Shown piece by piece: positions 33,671 to 41,617 of a stretch of 64,000 nucleotides of DNA. Numbering within the stretch: position 1 is the first letter of the stretch; every line of letters begins with the position of its first letter. Source of the stretch: CAG-217 sp963638105 (GTDB lineage: Bacteria; Bacillota; Clostridia; Oscillospirales; Acutalibacteraceae); assembly GCA_963638105.1 (NCBI GenBank), contig CAVHPP010000001.1, positions 62,001-126,000 on the forward strand, in the 5' to 3' direction. Position numbers and translations under genes: made by a program. The notes beneath the pieces were generated by a model, which was given only the letters and a program-made list of their open reading frames with translations, ran no database searches and had not been told where the DNA came from.

Positions 33671-34293
33671 AGCGCATTGTGGTGTTAGTTTCCGGTGGGG
33701 GCACCAATTTGCAGGCTCTGCTGGACGCCCAGGACAGGGGAGAGATCTCCCACGGGCAGATCACCTGTGTGATTGCTTCCAAGCCCGGCGTGTACGCGCT
33801 GGAGCGGGCTGCGGCTCACGGTATTCCCGGTAAGGTTTTGGAGCGCAAGGCGTACCCGGATGTACATGCTTATTCTGCTGCCATGCGGGACCTGCTGCTG
33901 GCGGAGCAGGCAGATCTGGTTGTGTATGCCGGGTTTCTGACCATTCTCGATGAACAGGTGGTAGACGCTTTCCCCGGCAAAATGATGAACATTCACCCGG
34001 CGTTGATTCCATCTTTTTGCGGCAAGGGCTATTATGGGCTTCATGTGCATGAGGCGGTGCTGCAAAGCGGGGTCAAGCTTACCGGCGCTACGGTGCACTT
34101 TGTGACTGCCGACTGCGACGCCGGCCCCATCATCGCCCAAAAGGCGGTGCCTGTGCTGGAGGGGGACACCCCGGAGGTTTTGCAGCGGCGGGTGATGGAG
34201 CAGTGCGAATGGCAGCTGCTGCCTCAGGCGGTGGCACTCTTTTGCCAAGATAAAATTCAGATTATGGGCAACAAGACCCGTATTTTAGATTGA
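33667..34293 (+). CDS. purN: Phosphoribosylglycinamide formyltransferase
   Basis: 208 aa. VLVSGGGTNLQALLDA N-terminus binds the phosphoribosyl substrate; MNIHPALIPSFCGKGYYG and GATVHFVTADCDAGPII contain the catalytic His and Asp. Transfers a formyl group from 10-formyl-THF to GAR. ATGA overlap with purM. Confidence 0.97.
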   Translation: MKRIVVLVSGGGTNLQALLDAQDRGEISHGQITCVIASKPGVYALERAAAHGIPGKVLERKAYPDVHAYSAAMRDLLLAEQADLVVYAGFLTILDEQVVDAFPGKMMNIHPALIPSFCGKGYYGLHVHEAVLQSGVKLTGATVHFVTADCDAGPIIAQKAVPVLEGDTPEVLQRRVMEQCEWQLLPQAVALFCQDKIQIMGNKTRILD

Positions 34294-34301
34294 GGTACAT
34301 T

Positions 34302-35006
34302 ATGGAGATACAACAGCTTTCAACCCTGCTGTCCGGCAACAGCTATCCCGGCCGTGGGATCGTGTTGGGCCGCAGCAAGGACGGCAAAACGGCAATGATC
34401 GCCTATTTTATTATGGGGCGCAGCGTCAATTCCCGCAACCGTGTGTTTGAGGAGAACGACCGTGGCGGCATTCGCACCAAGGCTTTTGATGAGAGCAAGA
34501 TGGAGGACCCGTCTTTGATCATCTACAACCCGGTGCTGTGCTTGGACGGCAAGACCATTGTCACCAACGGCGACCAGACGGATACCATCTATGACTTTAT
34601 GGCAGAGGGCAAGTGCTATCGCCACGCGCTGCTCACCCGGGAGTTTGAGCCGGACGCGCCCAACTACACCCCCAGAATCAGCGGCGTGGTTAAGCCGAGC
34701 GGCGACTACAATCTGTCCATCTTAAAGTCCAATATGGGTCGAGGCGACTCCTGCCTGCGTTACTTCTTTGAGTATGAAGCGGTGCCCGGTCTGGGCCATT
34801 TGATCCACACCTATAAGGGCGACGGCGATCCGATCCCGTCCTTTGAGGGCGAGCCGGTGCCGGTGGAGATGGACGGCGACCTGGACAGCTTTACGCAAAT
34901 GATTTGGAACAGCTTAAACGAGGACAACAAAGTTTCTCTCTTTACCCGCTTTATTGATTTGGAGAGCGGTAAGGCAGAGAGCCGGATCATCAATAAAAAC
35001 AAATAA
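34302..35006 (+). CDS. purO: IMP cyclohydrolase, PurO type
   Basis: 234 aa. SGNSYPGRGIVLGRSKDGKTAMIAYFIMGRS (in part) and DPSLIIYNPV fit the PurO family of IMP cyclohydrolases, first described in archaea, which closes the purine ring from FAICAR. It is unrelated to the usual C-terminal/N-terminal two-domain PurH. Its place between purN and purD supports the call. This implies that AICAR formylation is done by a separate enzyme (PurH-AICARFT part or PurP) elsewhere. ATG 34302 is preferred over TTG 34290, with GAGG at 34292-34295. Confidence 0.85.
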   Translation: MEIQQLSTLLSGNSYPGRGIVLGRSKDGKTAMIAYFIMGRSVNSRNRVFEENDRGGIRTKAFDESKMEDPSLIIYNPVLCLDGKTIVTNGDQTDTIYDFMAEGKCYRHALLTREFEPDAPNYTPRISGVVKPSGDYNLSILKSNMGRGDSCLRYFFEYEAVPGLGHLIHTYKGDGDPIPSFEGEPVPVEMDGDLDSFTQMIWNSLNEDNKVSLFTRFIDLESGKAESRIINKNK

Positions 35007-35020
35007 AATACAGATAATAC

Positions 35021-35065
35021 AGGAGAATTGGCGGCAAAACGGCAGTTCTCCTAAAAGTCTTTTTT
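35021..35065 (+). promoter_or_regulatory. Hairpin with T run between purO and purD
   Basis: AGGAGAA (35021-35027) pairs with TTCTCCT (35046-35052), then AAAAGTC and six T. Weak terminator or attenuator that could lower purD expression; the T run directly precedes the purD GGAGG. Confidence 0.45.
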
Positions 35066-35079
35066 GGAGGTCAAAGAAT

Positions 35080-36363
35080 ATGACGGTTTTGGTGGTAGGC
35101 GGCGGTGGCCGCGAGCACGCATTGGTGCGCAAGATCAAAGAGTCACCCAGAGTGGACAGTGTGCATTGCTGTCCGGGCAATGGGGGCATTGCCTATGACG
35201 CAGTGTGCCACAATGTGGCGGCAACGGATATAGACGGCGTCGTGGCGCTGGCAAAGGAGATTAAGGCAGACTTGGTGGTAGTGGCCCCGGACGATCCGCT
35301 GGTGGCCGGTATGGTAGATGCCCTGAACGCGGCGGGCTTTGCCACTTTTGGCCCCCGAGCCAACGCGGCTATCATTGAAGGCTCCAAGGTATTCTCCAAG
35401 GATCTGATGCAAAAGTACCATATTCCCACCGCCGAGTATCGGGTATTTGACGATCCCCGGGCGGCCATTGAATATATTACGGAGAAAAACGAATTCCCCA
35501 CTGTCATTAAGGCAGACGGTCTGGCTTTGGGTAAGGGCGTGCTGATTCCGGAAACTTTGGAAGAAGCGGTGGCCGGTGTTAAGGAAATTATGGAGGACAA
35601 GGTATTCGGTGCCTCCGGCAATCATATTGTGGTGGAGGAGTTCCTTACCGGACCGGAAGTGTCTGTGCTGGCCTTTACCGACGGCAAGTGCGTGCGCCCC
35701 ATGGTGTCCTCTATGGATCACAAGCGAGCACTGGACGGCGACAAGGGGCTGAATACCGGCGGTATGGGTACTGTTTCCCCCAATCCGTACTATACGGAAG
35801 CGGTGGCACAGCAATGTATGGACACCATCTTCCTGCCCACCATTGCGGCTATGAATGCCGAAGGGCGCACCTTCCAAGGCTGCCTCTACTTTGGTTTGAT
35901 GCTTACCCCCAAGGGTCCCAAAGTGATTGAATACAACTGCCGTTTCGGCGATCCGGAGACCCAGGTGGTGCTGCCCCGGCTGGAAACGGATATTATGGAT
36001 ATTTTTGACGCCATTAACACCGGAACGCTGGCGCAGCTGGACATTCGGTGGAGTGATAAAGCCTGCGCCTGTGTAATTTTGGCCAGCGGCGGTTATCCCA
36101 AGTCTTATCCCAAGGGGTTGGAGATCACCGGTCTGACCGATGGGCAGCGAGCGGGAGTTACCGTGTACCATGCCGGTACAGCGCAAAAGGACGGCAAGCT
36201 GGTGACTGCCGGCGGGCGCGTGCTGGGCATTACCGCCTTGGGTGACAATTTGCAGGCGGCGCTGGATACCGCCTATGCCGCTGCACGGGAAGTGCACTTT
36301 GACGGTGTGCATTACAGAAAAGACATTGGAGCCCGCGCATTGGCTGCCGGCAAATGTGAATAG
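35080..36363 (+). CDS. purD: Phosphoribosylamine-glycine ligase
   Basis: 427 aa ATP-grasp enzyme. VLVVGGGGREHALVRKI start, ADGLALGKGV near residue 145, GGMGTVSPNPYY and EYNCRFGDPETQVVLPRL. Joins glycine to phosphoribosylamine, an early purine step. The longer frame from 34954 overlaps purO and is rejected; TTGGAGG at 35065-35070 sets ATG 35080. Last gene of the operon. Confidence 0.97.
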   Translation: MTVLVVGGGGREHALVRKIKESPRVDSVHCCPGNGGIAYDAVCHNVAATDIDGVVALAKEIKADLVVVAPDDPLVAGMVDALNAAGFATFGPRANAAIIEGSKVFSKDLMQKYHIPTAEYRVFDDPRAAIEYITEKNEFPTVIKADGLALGKGVLIPETLEEAVAGVKEIMEDKVFGASGNHIVVEEFLTGPEVSVLAFTDGKCVRPMVSSMDHKRALDGDKGLNTGGMGTVSPNPYYTEAVAQQCMDTIFLPTIAAMNAEGRTFQGCLYFGLMLTPKGPKVIEYNCRFGDPETQVVLPRLETDIMDIFDAINTGTLAQLDIRWSDKACACVILASGGYPKSYPKGLEITGLTDGQRAGVTVYHAGTAQKDGKLVTAGGRVLGITALGDNLQAALDTAYAAAREVHFDGVHYRKDIGARALAAGKCE

Positions 36364-36386
36364 GCTATGAACTTTACAAATTGTTA

Positions 36387-36414
36387 TTGACAATTATACA
36401 GGCTGTGATATAAT
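36387..36414 (+). promoter_or_regulatory. Promoter of the MacAB-like pair
   Basis: TTGACA (36387-36392), 16-base spacer, TATAAT (36409-36414). Confidence 0.8.
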
Positions 36415-36462
36415 AGACACGTTACACACTTTGTATGAATTTTTAATCGAAGAGGCGAAATT

Positions 36463-38442
36463 ATGGCAACTGTTAAAAAGAGCAAAAAACGAATTATCGT
36501 TCCCATCGCCATCGTGTTGGTGATCGCCATTATCGTGACCAGTATCATTATTGTGCGCAAGGTCAACGGCGGCGAGCAGGTGACCCTGCACACCATCTCT
36601 ACCGGCGATATTTACGAGACGGTTAGCGCTACCGGCGATGTGACCGCAGGCGCCAGCCGTACATACAAGGTCGGCACTGTGGCGACTGTAAAAGAAGTGT
36701 TTGTCCAAAAGGGCGACAAGGTCAAAGAGGGCGACAAACTGGCTACCTTTGATACCTCTAATGTGGACGCCCAGATCTCCAAATTGCAGGGGACTTATAC
36801 GGACGCTAAGAAGGCGTACAACACCGCTCGCAGCAATCAGTCTGCCGCTAAGTCGAATTTGGCAGCGGTCAATAAGCAGATCAACAAGCTGGAAAAGCAG
36901 ATTGCCAAGTTGCAAAAGCGTGCCGACACCACTACCTCAAAGAAGAAGAAGACCACAACGAAAAAGCACAGCACCACGCTGCCGACCACAGTCCCCACAA
37001 CGCGGGTGACTACTACCAAAGCAACCACCGCTAAGGCCGCTACCTATACGGTAAAGGCAACGGTGCTGGCCGGCCAGGAGAGCTACGGTACCGTGCAGGT
37101 GGGTAATAATACCGCCGGTTCTACCAGTGCAGGTAAGTATGACGAGGGTGCGGATGTGGTGATCAAGGCTGTTCCTGCCAAGGATTACAGCTTCTCCGGT
37201 TGGTACGATGCCAACGGCACGAAATTGAAGTCCTCCAAGCAGGTGACTGTTCAGGTGCGTGGTAATGTGCAGTATATTGCGCAGTTTGAGAAGACCAGCA
37301 CCACCGGTGCGCTCAAGGATCTGTCCGATACTTTGGCCGAGATTGCCGATAATATTCGCGATATGACCAATGATGTGGATACCATGATGCAGATCATGAA
37401 GACCACAGCGGACGCCATCAGTAAGGCGCTGGATAGAAATATTACCGATGGCAACGCCATCGCCAACGCAGTGGAAAAGGCCATTCGTGACGCCATCAGC
37501 GACGGCTTGATTAACGAGGACAATCTGAAAGTGATGGGCGATGTGCTGGCAAAGAGTATTGCCCAGGCTGTAAAGGAAATTGACTGGAAGAGCGTTGCAA
37601 AAGACCTGACCAGTACGACGGATATACAGTTGACCACTAAGCAGCTGCAATTGGCTGCCCTGTATGCCCAGTCCAAAATGTATGCGGTAGAGGCTTCCGA
37701 CACCGCTGTCAGCGCACAAAAGAGCGTAATGGAGGGTGCAGAGAGTGCCCTGACCGCTTTGCAGGACGCAAACAAGGATTTGCAGGCCGGTTGGACCGCT
37801 TCTTTTGACGGTACCATCACCACCTGTGATCTGGTAGCCGGGGAGCAGACCTCCCTGGTCAATGACGGCATTGTGCTGGAGAATATGAACACCATGGTCG
37901 TGACTATCAGCCTGAGTGAGTACGATAACCATCGGGTGAAGGTGGGTATGCCCTGCACCATTACCACCGCTTACGGTAAGTATGAGGGCGAAGTGACTGC
38001 CAAGGCGCCTACCGCCACCGGCGGATCTGCCGGCTCCATCTTGGACAATGTAGGCTCCATGGCCGGTATCAGCGGTCTATCCAGCCTAACCAGCTCCGGT
38101 GCAGGCGTGGAGTGTACGGTAGAAGTGAAACACCCGGACGAGAACATTATCATCGGTTTTGAAGCCAATGTGGTGATTAGCACCGGCGAGTACCTGGGCG
38201 TTGTGACTGTGCCCACCGGCTCTATTGTACTGGATAAGACCGGCACCTATGTGTACCTCTACAATGAAGAGGATAAGACCGTGACCAAGACCGCCATTAC
38301 CACCGGCGCTATGTCTGACAGCGCATACCAGGTGACCGACGGCCTGAAAGCCGGTGACAAGATCGTTGCCGCACCGTCCTCTACCTATAAGGAAGACACC
38401 TTTAAGGTCAAGGTGGTTGACAAACTGAGTACAACGAAATAA
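36463..38442 (+). CDS. MacA/HlyD-like membrane fusion protein with inserted B-repeat-like domain
   Basis: 659 aa. One N-terminal membrane helix (about 11-31). A lipoyl/barrel-sandwich half follows (VSATGDVTAG...VFVQKGDKVKEGDKLATFD, about 50-100), then coiled coil (about 100-155). The hairpin is interrupted by a Lys/Thr-rich linker (about 158-190) and an 80-residue domain (about 193-277) ending SGWYDANGTKL...VQYIAQFEK, like an InlB B-repeat. A second helical stretch (about 280-430) returns to the second half of the barrel, GWTASFDGTITTCDL, and membrane-proximal beta domains. Such adaptors link MacB-type ABC permeases to the cell wall side. The domain insertion makes it about 200 residues longer than usual. 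Confidence 0.8.
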   Translation: MATVKKSKKRIIVPIAIVLVIAIIVTSIIIVRKVNGGEQVTLHTISTGDIYETVSATGDVTAGASRTYKVGTVATVKEVFVQKGDKVKEGDKLATFDTSNVDAQISKLQGTYTDAKKAYNTARSNQSAAKSNLAAVNKQINKLEKQIAKLQKRADTTTSKKKKTTTKKHSTTLPTTVPTTRVTTTKATTAKAATYTVKATVLAGQESYGTVQVGNNTAGSTSAGKYDEGADVVIKAVPAKDYSFSGWYDANGTKLKSSKQVTVQVRGNVQYIAQFEKTSTTGALKDLSDTLAEIADNIRDMTNDVDTMMQIMKTTADAISKALDRNITDGNAIANAVEKAIRDAISDGLINEDNLKVMGDVLAKSIAQAVKEIDWKSVAKDLTSTTDIQLTTKQLQLAALYAQSKMYAVEASDTAVSAQKSVMEGAESALTALQDANKDLQAGWTASFDGTITTCDLVAGEQTSLVNDGIVLENMNTMVVTISLSEYDNHRVKVGMPCTITTAYGKYEGEVTAKAPTATGGSAGSILDNVGSMAGISGLSSLTSSGAGVECTVEVKHPDENIIIGFEANVVISTGEYLGVVTVPTGSIVLDKTGTYVYLYNEEDKTVTKTAITTGAMSDSAYQVTDGLKAGDKIVAAPSSTYKEDTFKVKVVDKLSTTK

Positions 38443-38454
38443 GGAGCACTTTTT

Positions 38455-39705
38455 GTGAACATTTCAGAAAGCTTTAAAATCGCTGTCAAAGCCATAAAGG
38501 CGAACTGGATGCGCTCGCTCCTGACCATGCTGGGTATCATTATCGGTATCAGCTCCGTGATCATGATCGTGGGAGCCGGTACCGGTGCCCGGGACTATAT
38601 CGTCTCGCTGATCGAGGATATGGGCTCCAACGCCGTGATGGTCACGGTAGATACCACCCAGGCGACCGACAACGACTACATTACCTTGAAGGATGTAGAA
38701 AATATTAAAAGCCGTGTAAACGGCGTAGATCGCTGCTCGCCTATGCTGATGGGCTTTGGTAAGGCCACCATTGACTCTCAGGCCAAGGAAGCTACCGCCA
38801 TGCTGGTTGGCGTAAACAGCGATATTCAGTACGCCTTGACCGAAGGCTGCACCTACGGTCGGTTCTTTACCGATGAGGAGTACAACGCCAATTCGCCTAT
38901 TGCCGTGATCGGTATTAACAGTGCTCAAAGTGTATTTGGGTATGAAGATGTGACCGGCGAGTATGTGACTGTGTCCTCCAGCGGTAAGTCCATGAAGGTC
39001 AAGGTAGTGGGTGTGGCCAATATTGACCAGATTGCCCAGTCCGCCGGCGGCAGTTCCTCTCTGTCAACTATGTTTCAGCAGAACGAGGACTCTCCGGTGA
39101 TCGCATTGTTTATGCCATGCACGACGCTGACCCAGATCACCGGCGCCAACTCCAACCTGAGCTCCATTTTCGTGATCGCCCAGGACGGTGCAGACAATGA
39201 CGCTGTAGGTAACGCCACCGTCAACTACTTGAAAGCGGCCCACGGCAATTTTGCCAAGAATATGTATATTGCCCAGAATATGGCCACTTATATTCAGATC
39301 GTAGATATCGTTATGCAGGTGCTGACCGCATTTATCGCCTGTGTAGGCGCCATTTCTCTGATCGTAGGCGGCATCGGCGTGATGAACATTATGCTGGTGT
39401 CCGTAACCGAGCGAACGCGGGAGATTGGCATACGAAAGTCCTTGGGCGCCAAGACCAAGGTGATCACCTTGCAGTTTCTGACCGAATCGGTGATTTTGTG
39501 CTTGATTGGCGGTATCATTGGCTTGGTATTGGGTATTGCAGGCGCGTATGCGGCCTGTGCCGTTATCAATATTACCCCCAAGATCACCTGGTGGGTGATC
39601 CTGCTGGCGCTGGCATTCTCCAGCGGTGTTGGGCTGTTCTTCGGCATTTACCCGGCCCGCAAGGCGGCTAAGCTGTCGCCCATTGAGGCACTGCGCCGAG
39701 AGTAA
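38455..39705 (+). CDS. MacB-like ABC transporter permease (FtsX fold), GTG start
   Basis: 416 aa. Four-helix FtsX/MacB plan: helix 1 with SLLTMLGIIIGISSVIMIVG, a large extracytoplasmic domain (about 45-280), then three helices ending GIYPARKAAKLSPIEALRRE, with the cytoplasmic ERTREIGIRKSLGA coupling loop. MacB permeases move substrates by mechanotransmission and need an ATPase; here no ATP-binding domain is fused or adjacent, so it must come from elsewhere. GTG 38455 follows AAGGAGC by eight bases. Co-transcribed with the adaptor, 12 bases apart. Confidence 0.85.
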   Translation: MNISESFKIAVKAIKANWMRSLLTMLGIIIGISSVIMIVGAGTGARDYIVSLIEDMGSNAVMVTVDTTQATDNDYITLKDVENIKSRVNGVDRCSPMLMGFGKATIDSQAKEATAMLVGVNSDIQYALTEGCTYGRFFTDEEYNANSPIAVIGINSAQSVFGYEDVTGEYVTVSSSGKSMKVKVVGVANIDQIAQSAGGSSSLSTMFQQNEDSPVIALFMPCTTLTQITGANSNLSSIFVIAQDGADNDAVGNATVNYLKAAHGNFAKNMYIAQNMATYIQIVDIVMQVLTAFIACVGAISLIVGGIGVMNIMLVSVTERTREIGIRKSLGAKTKVITLQFLTESVILCLIGGIIGLVLGIAGAYAACAVINITPKITWWVILLALAFSSGVGLFFGIYPARKAAKLSPIEALRRE

Positions 39706-39724
39706 GTCAAAATTTATACAAAGC

Positions 39725-39765
39725 AAGACCGTATCGACAGGGGCTGTCGGTACGGTCTTTATTTT
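39725..39765 (+). terminator. Terminator after the MacB-like gene
   Basis: 16-bp stem with one G-U pair (39725-39740 with 39744-39759), GGG loop, then TATTTT. Confidence 0.92.
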
Positions 39766-39770
39766 AGGTA

Positions 39771-39799
39771 TTGAAAAAGATGGCATAATAGTGTAAAAT
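39771..39799 (+). promoter_or_regulatory. Promoter of the NahK-like kinase gene
   Basis: TTGAAA (39771-39776), 17-base spacer, TAAAAT (39794-39799). Confidence 0.7.
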
Positions 39800-39846
39800 A
39801 AAAGGACATTTTGAGCGTGCGCGCAAGAATAAGGGAGGACCCTTGT

Positions 39847-40944
39847 ATGGAGAGTATTCAGCAGGTGATCGACTGCTTCGATTTTCAGGGCAAGACGGCG
39901 GATTGCCGGGCCTTTGGCAGCGGCCACATCAATACCACCTATATCGTCACCACCGATCTGCCGGAGGGCGGCCAGCAGCGGTATGTGCTGCAGAAGGTCA
40001 ATCACAATGTATTTCGTGACATTGACCGGCTGATGCAGAATGTGTTTGCAGTCACTTCCTTTTTGCAGGAGAAGATCAAGGCTGCCGGCGGCGACCCGGA
40101 GCGGGAGACCTTGCACTTTATCAAGACCAAGGACGGCGCGCAGTATTACACTGCACCGGATGGGGACTACTTCCGTGCCTATGTGTTTGTAAAGGACTCT
40201 ATCAGCTATGACGCGGTGGAGAGCGCAGCTCTGTTCCAAAAGAGCGGCGAGGCATTCGGCCGGTTCCAGCACCTGCTGGCGGATTTTCCGGCTGAGACTT
40301 TGTATGAGACCATTCCCAATTTCCATAACACCCTGTGGCGGTATGAAAACGAGTTTCTCCCGGCGGTAGAAGCGAACAAGGCCGGTCGTGCCGCCGCTGT
40401 GCAGGCGGAAATTCAGTTTGTAAAGGACCGCAAGGCAGACACCCATCGGCTCACCGACTTGGCGGCTGCCGGTCAGTTGCCTCTGCGGGTGACCCATAAT
40501 GATACCAAGCTGAATAATGTGCTGTTTGACGCCACCGCCGGCGAGGCCATTTGTGTGATTGACTTGGACACGGTCATGCCGGGTCTTGCCCATTATGATT
40601 TTGGCGACTCTATTCGCTTTGGTGCCAACACTGCTGCCGAGGACGAGGCGGACCTGTCCAAGGTGAGTTTGGATCTAGAGTATTTCGGCGCCTATGCCAA
40701 GGGCTTTTTGTCCCAGGCAGGGGAGAGCCTGACCCAAACGGAGATCGACCAGTTGGCCTTTTCTGCCCAGTTGATGACCTTTGAGTGCGGTATGCGCTTT
40801 TTGACCGATTATCTGAACGGCGACACCTACTTTAAGATCGCTTACCCGGAGCATAACCTGGTGCGCGCCCGCAACCAGTTTGCCCTGGTGGCGGACATGG
40901 AGCGCAAAATGGACCAAATGGAAGCGCTCATCGCCGCACTGTAA
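39847..40944 (+). CDS. Phosphotransferase family kinase, NahK-like (N-acetylhexosamine 1-kinase)
   Basis: 365 aa, aminoglycoside-phosphotransferase fold. Glycine loop FGSGHINTTYIV near the start; Brenner motif H217-N-D219-TKLNN; metal ligand in VIDLDTVMPGLAHYDFGD. The HNDTKLNN...DLDTVMPG pair is typical of the NahK group, which phosphorylates GlcNAc/GalNAc at C1 for mucin and milk-glycan use, often annotated historically as mucin desulfatase. Partner genes (lacto-N-biose phosphorylase, galT, galE) are not in the window, so the substrate is inferred. ATG 39847 follows GGAGG; the frame extends to 39811 without support. Confidence 0.8.
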   Translation: MESIQQVIDCFDFQGKTADCRAFGSGHINTTYIVTTDLPEGGQQRYVLQKVNHNVFRDIDRLMQNVFAVTSFLQEKIKAAGGDPERETLHFIKTKDGAQYYTAPDGDYFRAYVFVKDSISYDAVESAALFQKSGEAFGRFQHLLADFPAETLYETIPNFHNTLWRYENEFLPAVEANKAGRAAAVQAEIQFVKDRKADTHRLTDLAAAGQLPLRVTHNDTKLNNVLFDATAGEAICVIDLDTVMPGLAHYDFGDSIRFGANTAAEDEADLSKVSLDLEYFGAYAKGFLSQAGESLTQTEIDQLAFSAQLMTFECGMRFLTDYLNGDTYFKIAYPEHNLVRARNQFALVADMERKMDQMEALIAAL

Positions 40945-40965
40945 AAAGAAATCGCGACGAATATG

Positions 40966-40997
40966 GGAGGCACTCTTTTGGAGCGCCTCCGTCTTTT
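40966..40997 (+). terminator. Terminator after the NahK-like gene
   Basis: GGAGGC (40966-40971) pairs with GCCTCC (40985-40990), 13-base loop, then GTCTTTTTC. Confidence 0.7.
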
Positions 40998-41011
40998 TCG
41001 GAGGGCTTTTT

Positions 41012-41509
41012 ATGCTGAAAAGATCCATAGCGGCGCACACACGGATTTTTGTTCCCACTTTAGATGTGTTTCTAAAGCATTATACGGACTCAAAATATGT
41101 AAGGACCGAGTTTGAACATTTGGTCAAAAACGGAACGCTTATACCGTTTTACGCTTTTTATCACAAGTTGTTCATCGGCAAGGCGTATTTGGTTGTAAAG
41201 CTTAAAGACCTGCAGGTGGCCGATGGGCAGCGCGTGGCCTATTTGTGTAATTTTGAAGTGAAAAGACTGTGGCAAAATAAAGGCGTTGGCACCAAAATGC
41301 TGCATACCGTGATGGCGTATGCAAAGCAAAATGGGTTTGAAAAGCTGACCCTGGCGGTGAATGAAGCCAATGAGCGGAATATGCACTTGTACGGCAAGGC
41401 GGGTTTTCGCACAAAAATCAAAACCATAGATACGGACTTGCTGTTCTTTACGCCCAGCGGCGACCCGATCAAAACTCAAACGCTGAGCGTTTATTGCTGC
41501 GAACTATAA
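41012..41509 (+). CDS. GNAT family N-acetyltransferase
   Basis: 165 aa. The acetyl-CoA site is in LWQNKGVGTKMLHTVMAYAKQNG, followed by LAVNEANERNMHLYGKAGFR, the standard GNAT motifs A and B. Substrate unknown. ATG 41012 has GGAGGG seven bases upstream. The gene begins 15 bases after the preceding terminator with no promoter in between, so it probably depends on read-through. More A/T-rich than its neighbours by eye. Confidence 0.85.
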   Translation: MLKRSIAAHTRIFVPTLDVFLKHYTDSKYVRTEFEHLVKNGTLIPFYAFYHKLFIGKAYLVVKLKDLQVADGQRVAYLCNFEVKRLWQNKGVGTKMLHTVMAYAKQNGFEKLTLAVNEANERNMHLYGKAGFRTKIKTIDTDLLFFTPSGDPIKTQTLSVYCCEL

Positions 41510-41550
41510 CCCATCGTGCGCACAATAAAGCGCACGAATAAAATAAAAAT

Positions 41551-41580
41551 GCGCAACCTCTATAGGCTGCGCTTTTTTTT
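41551..41580 (+). terminator. Terminator after the GNAT gene
   Basis: GCGCAACC/GGCTGCGC stem with one mismatch (41551-41558 with 41565-41572), followed by eight T. Confidence 0.85.
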
Positions 41581-41617
41581 GTATAGATTTTGATAAGAAC
41601 AAACGCATAGAGGGCGC

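Noticed and set aside
39847..40944. Naming the kinase a mucin desulfatase
   Set aside because: That old label persists for this family, but the kinase motifs (HNDTKLNN, DLDTV) are clear and there is no sulfatase signature.
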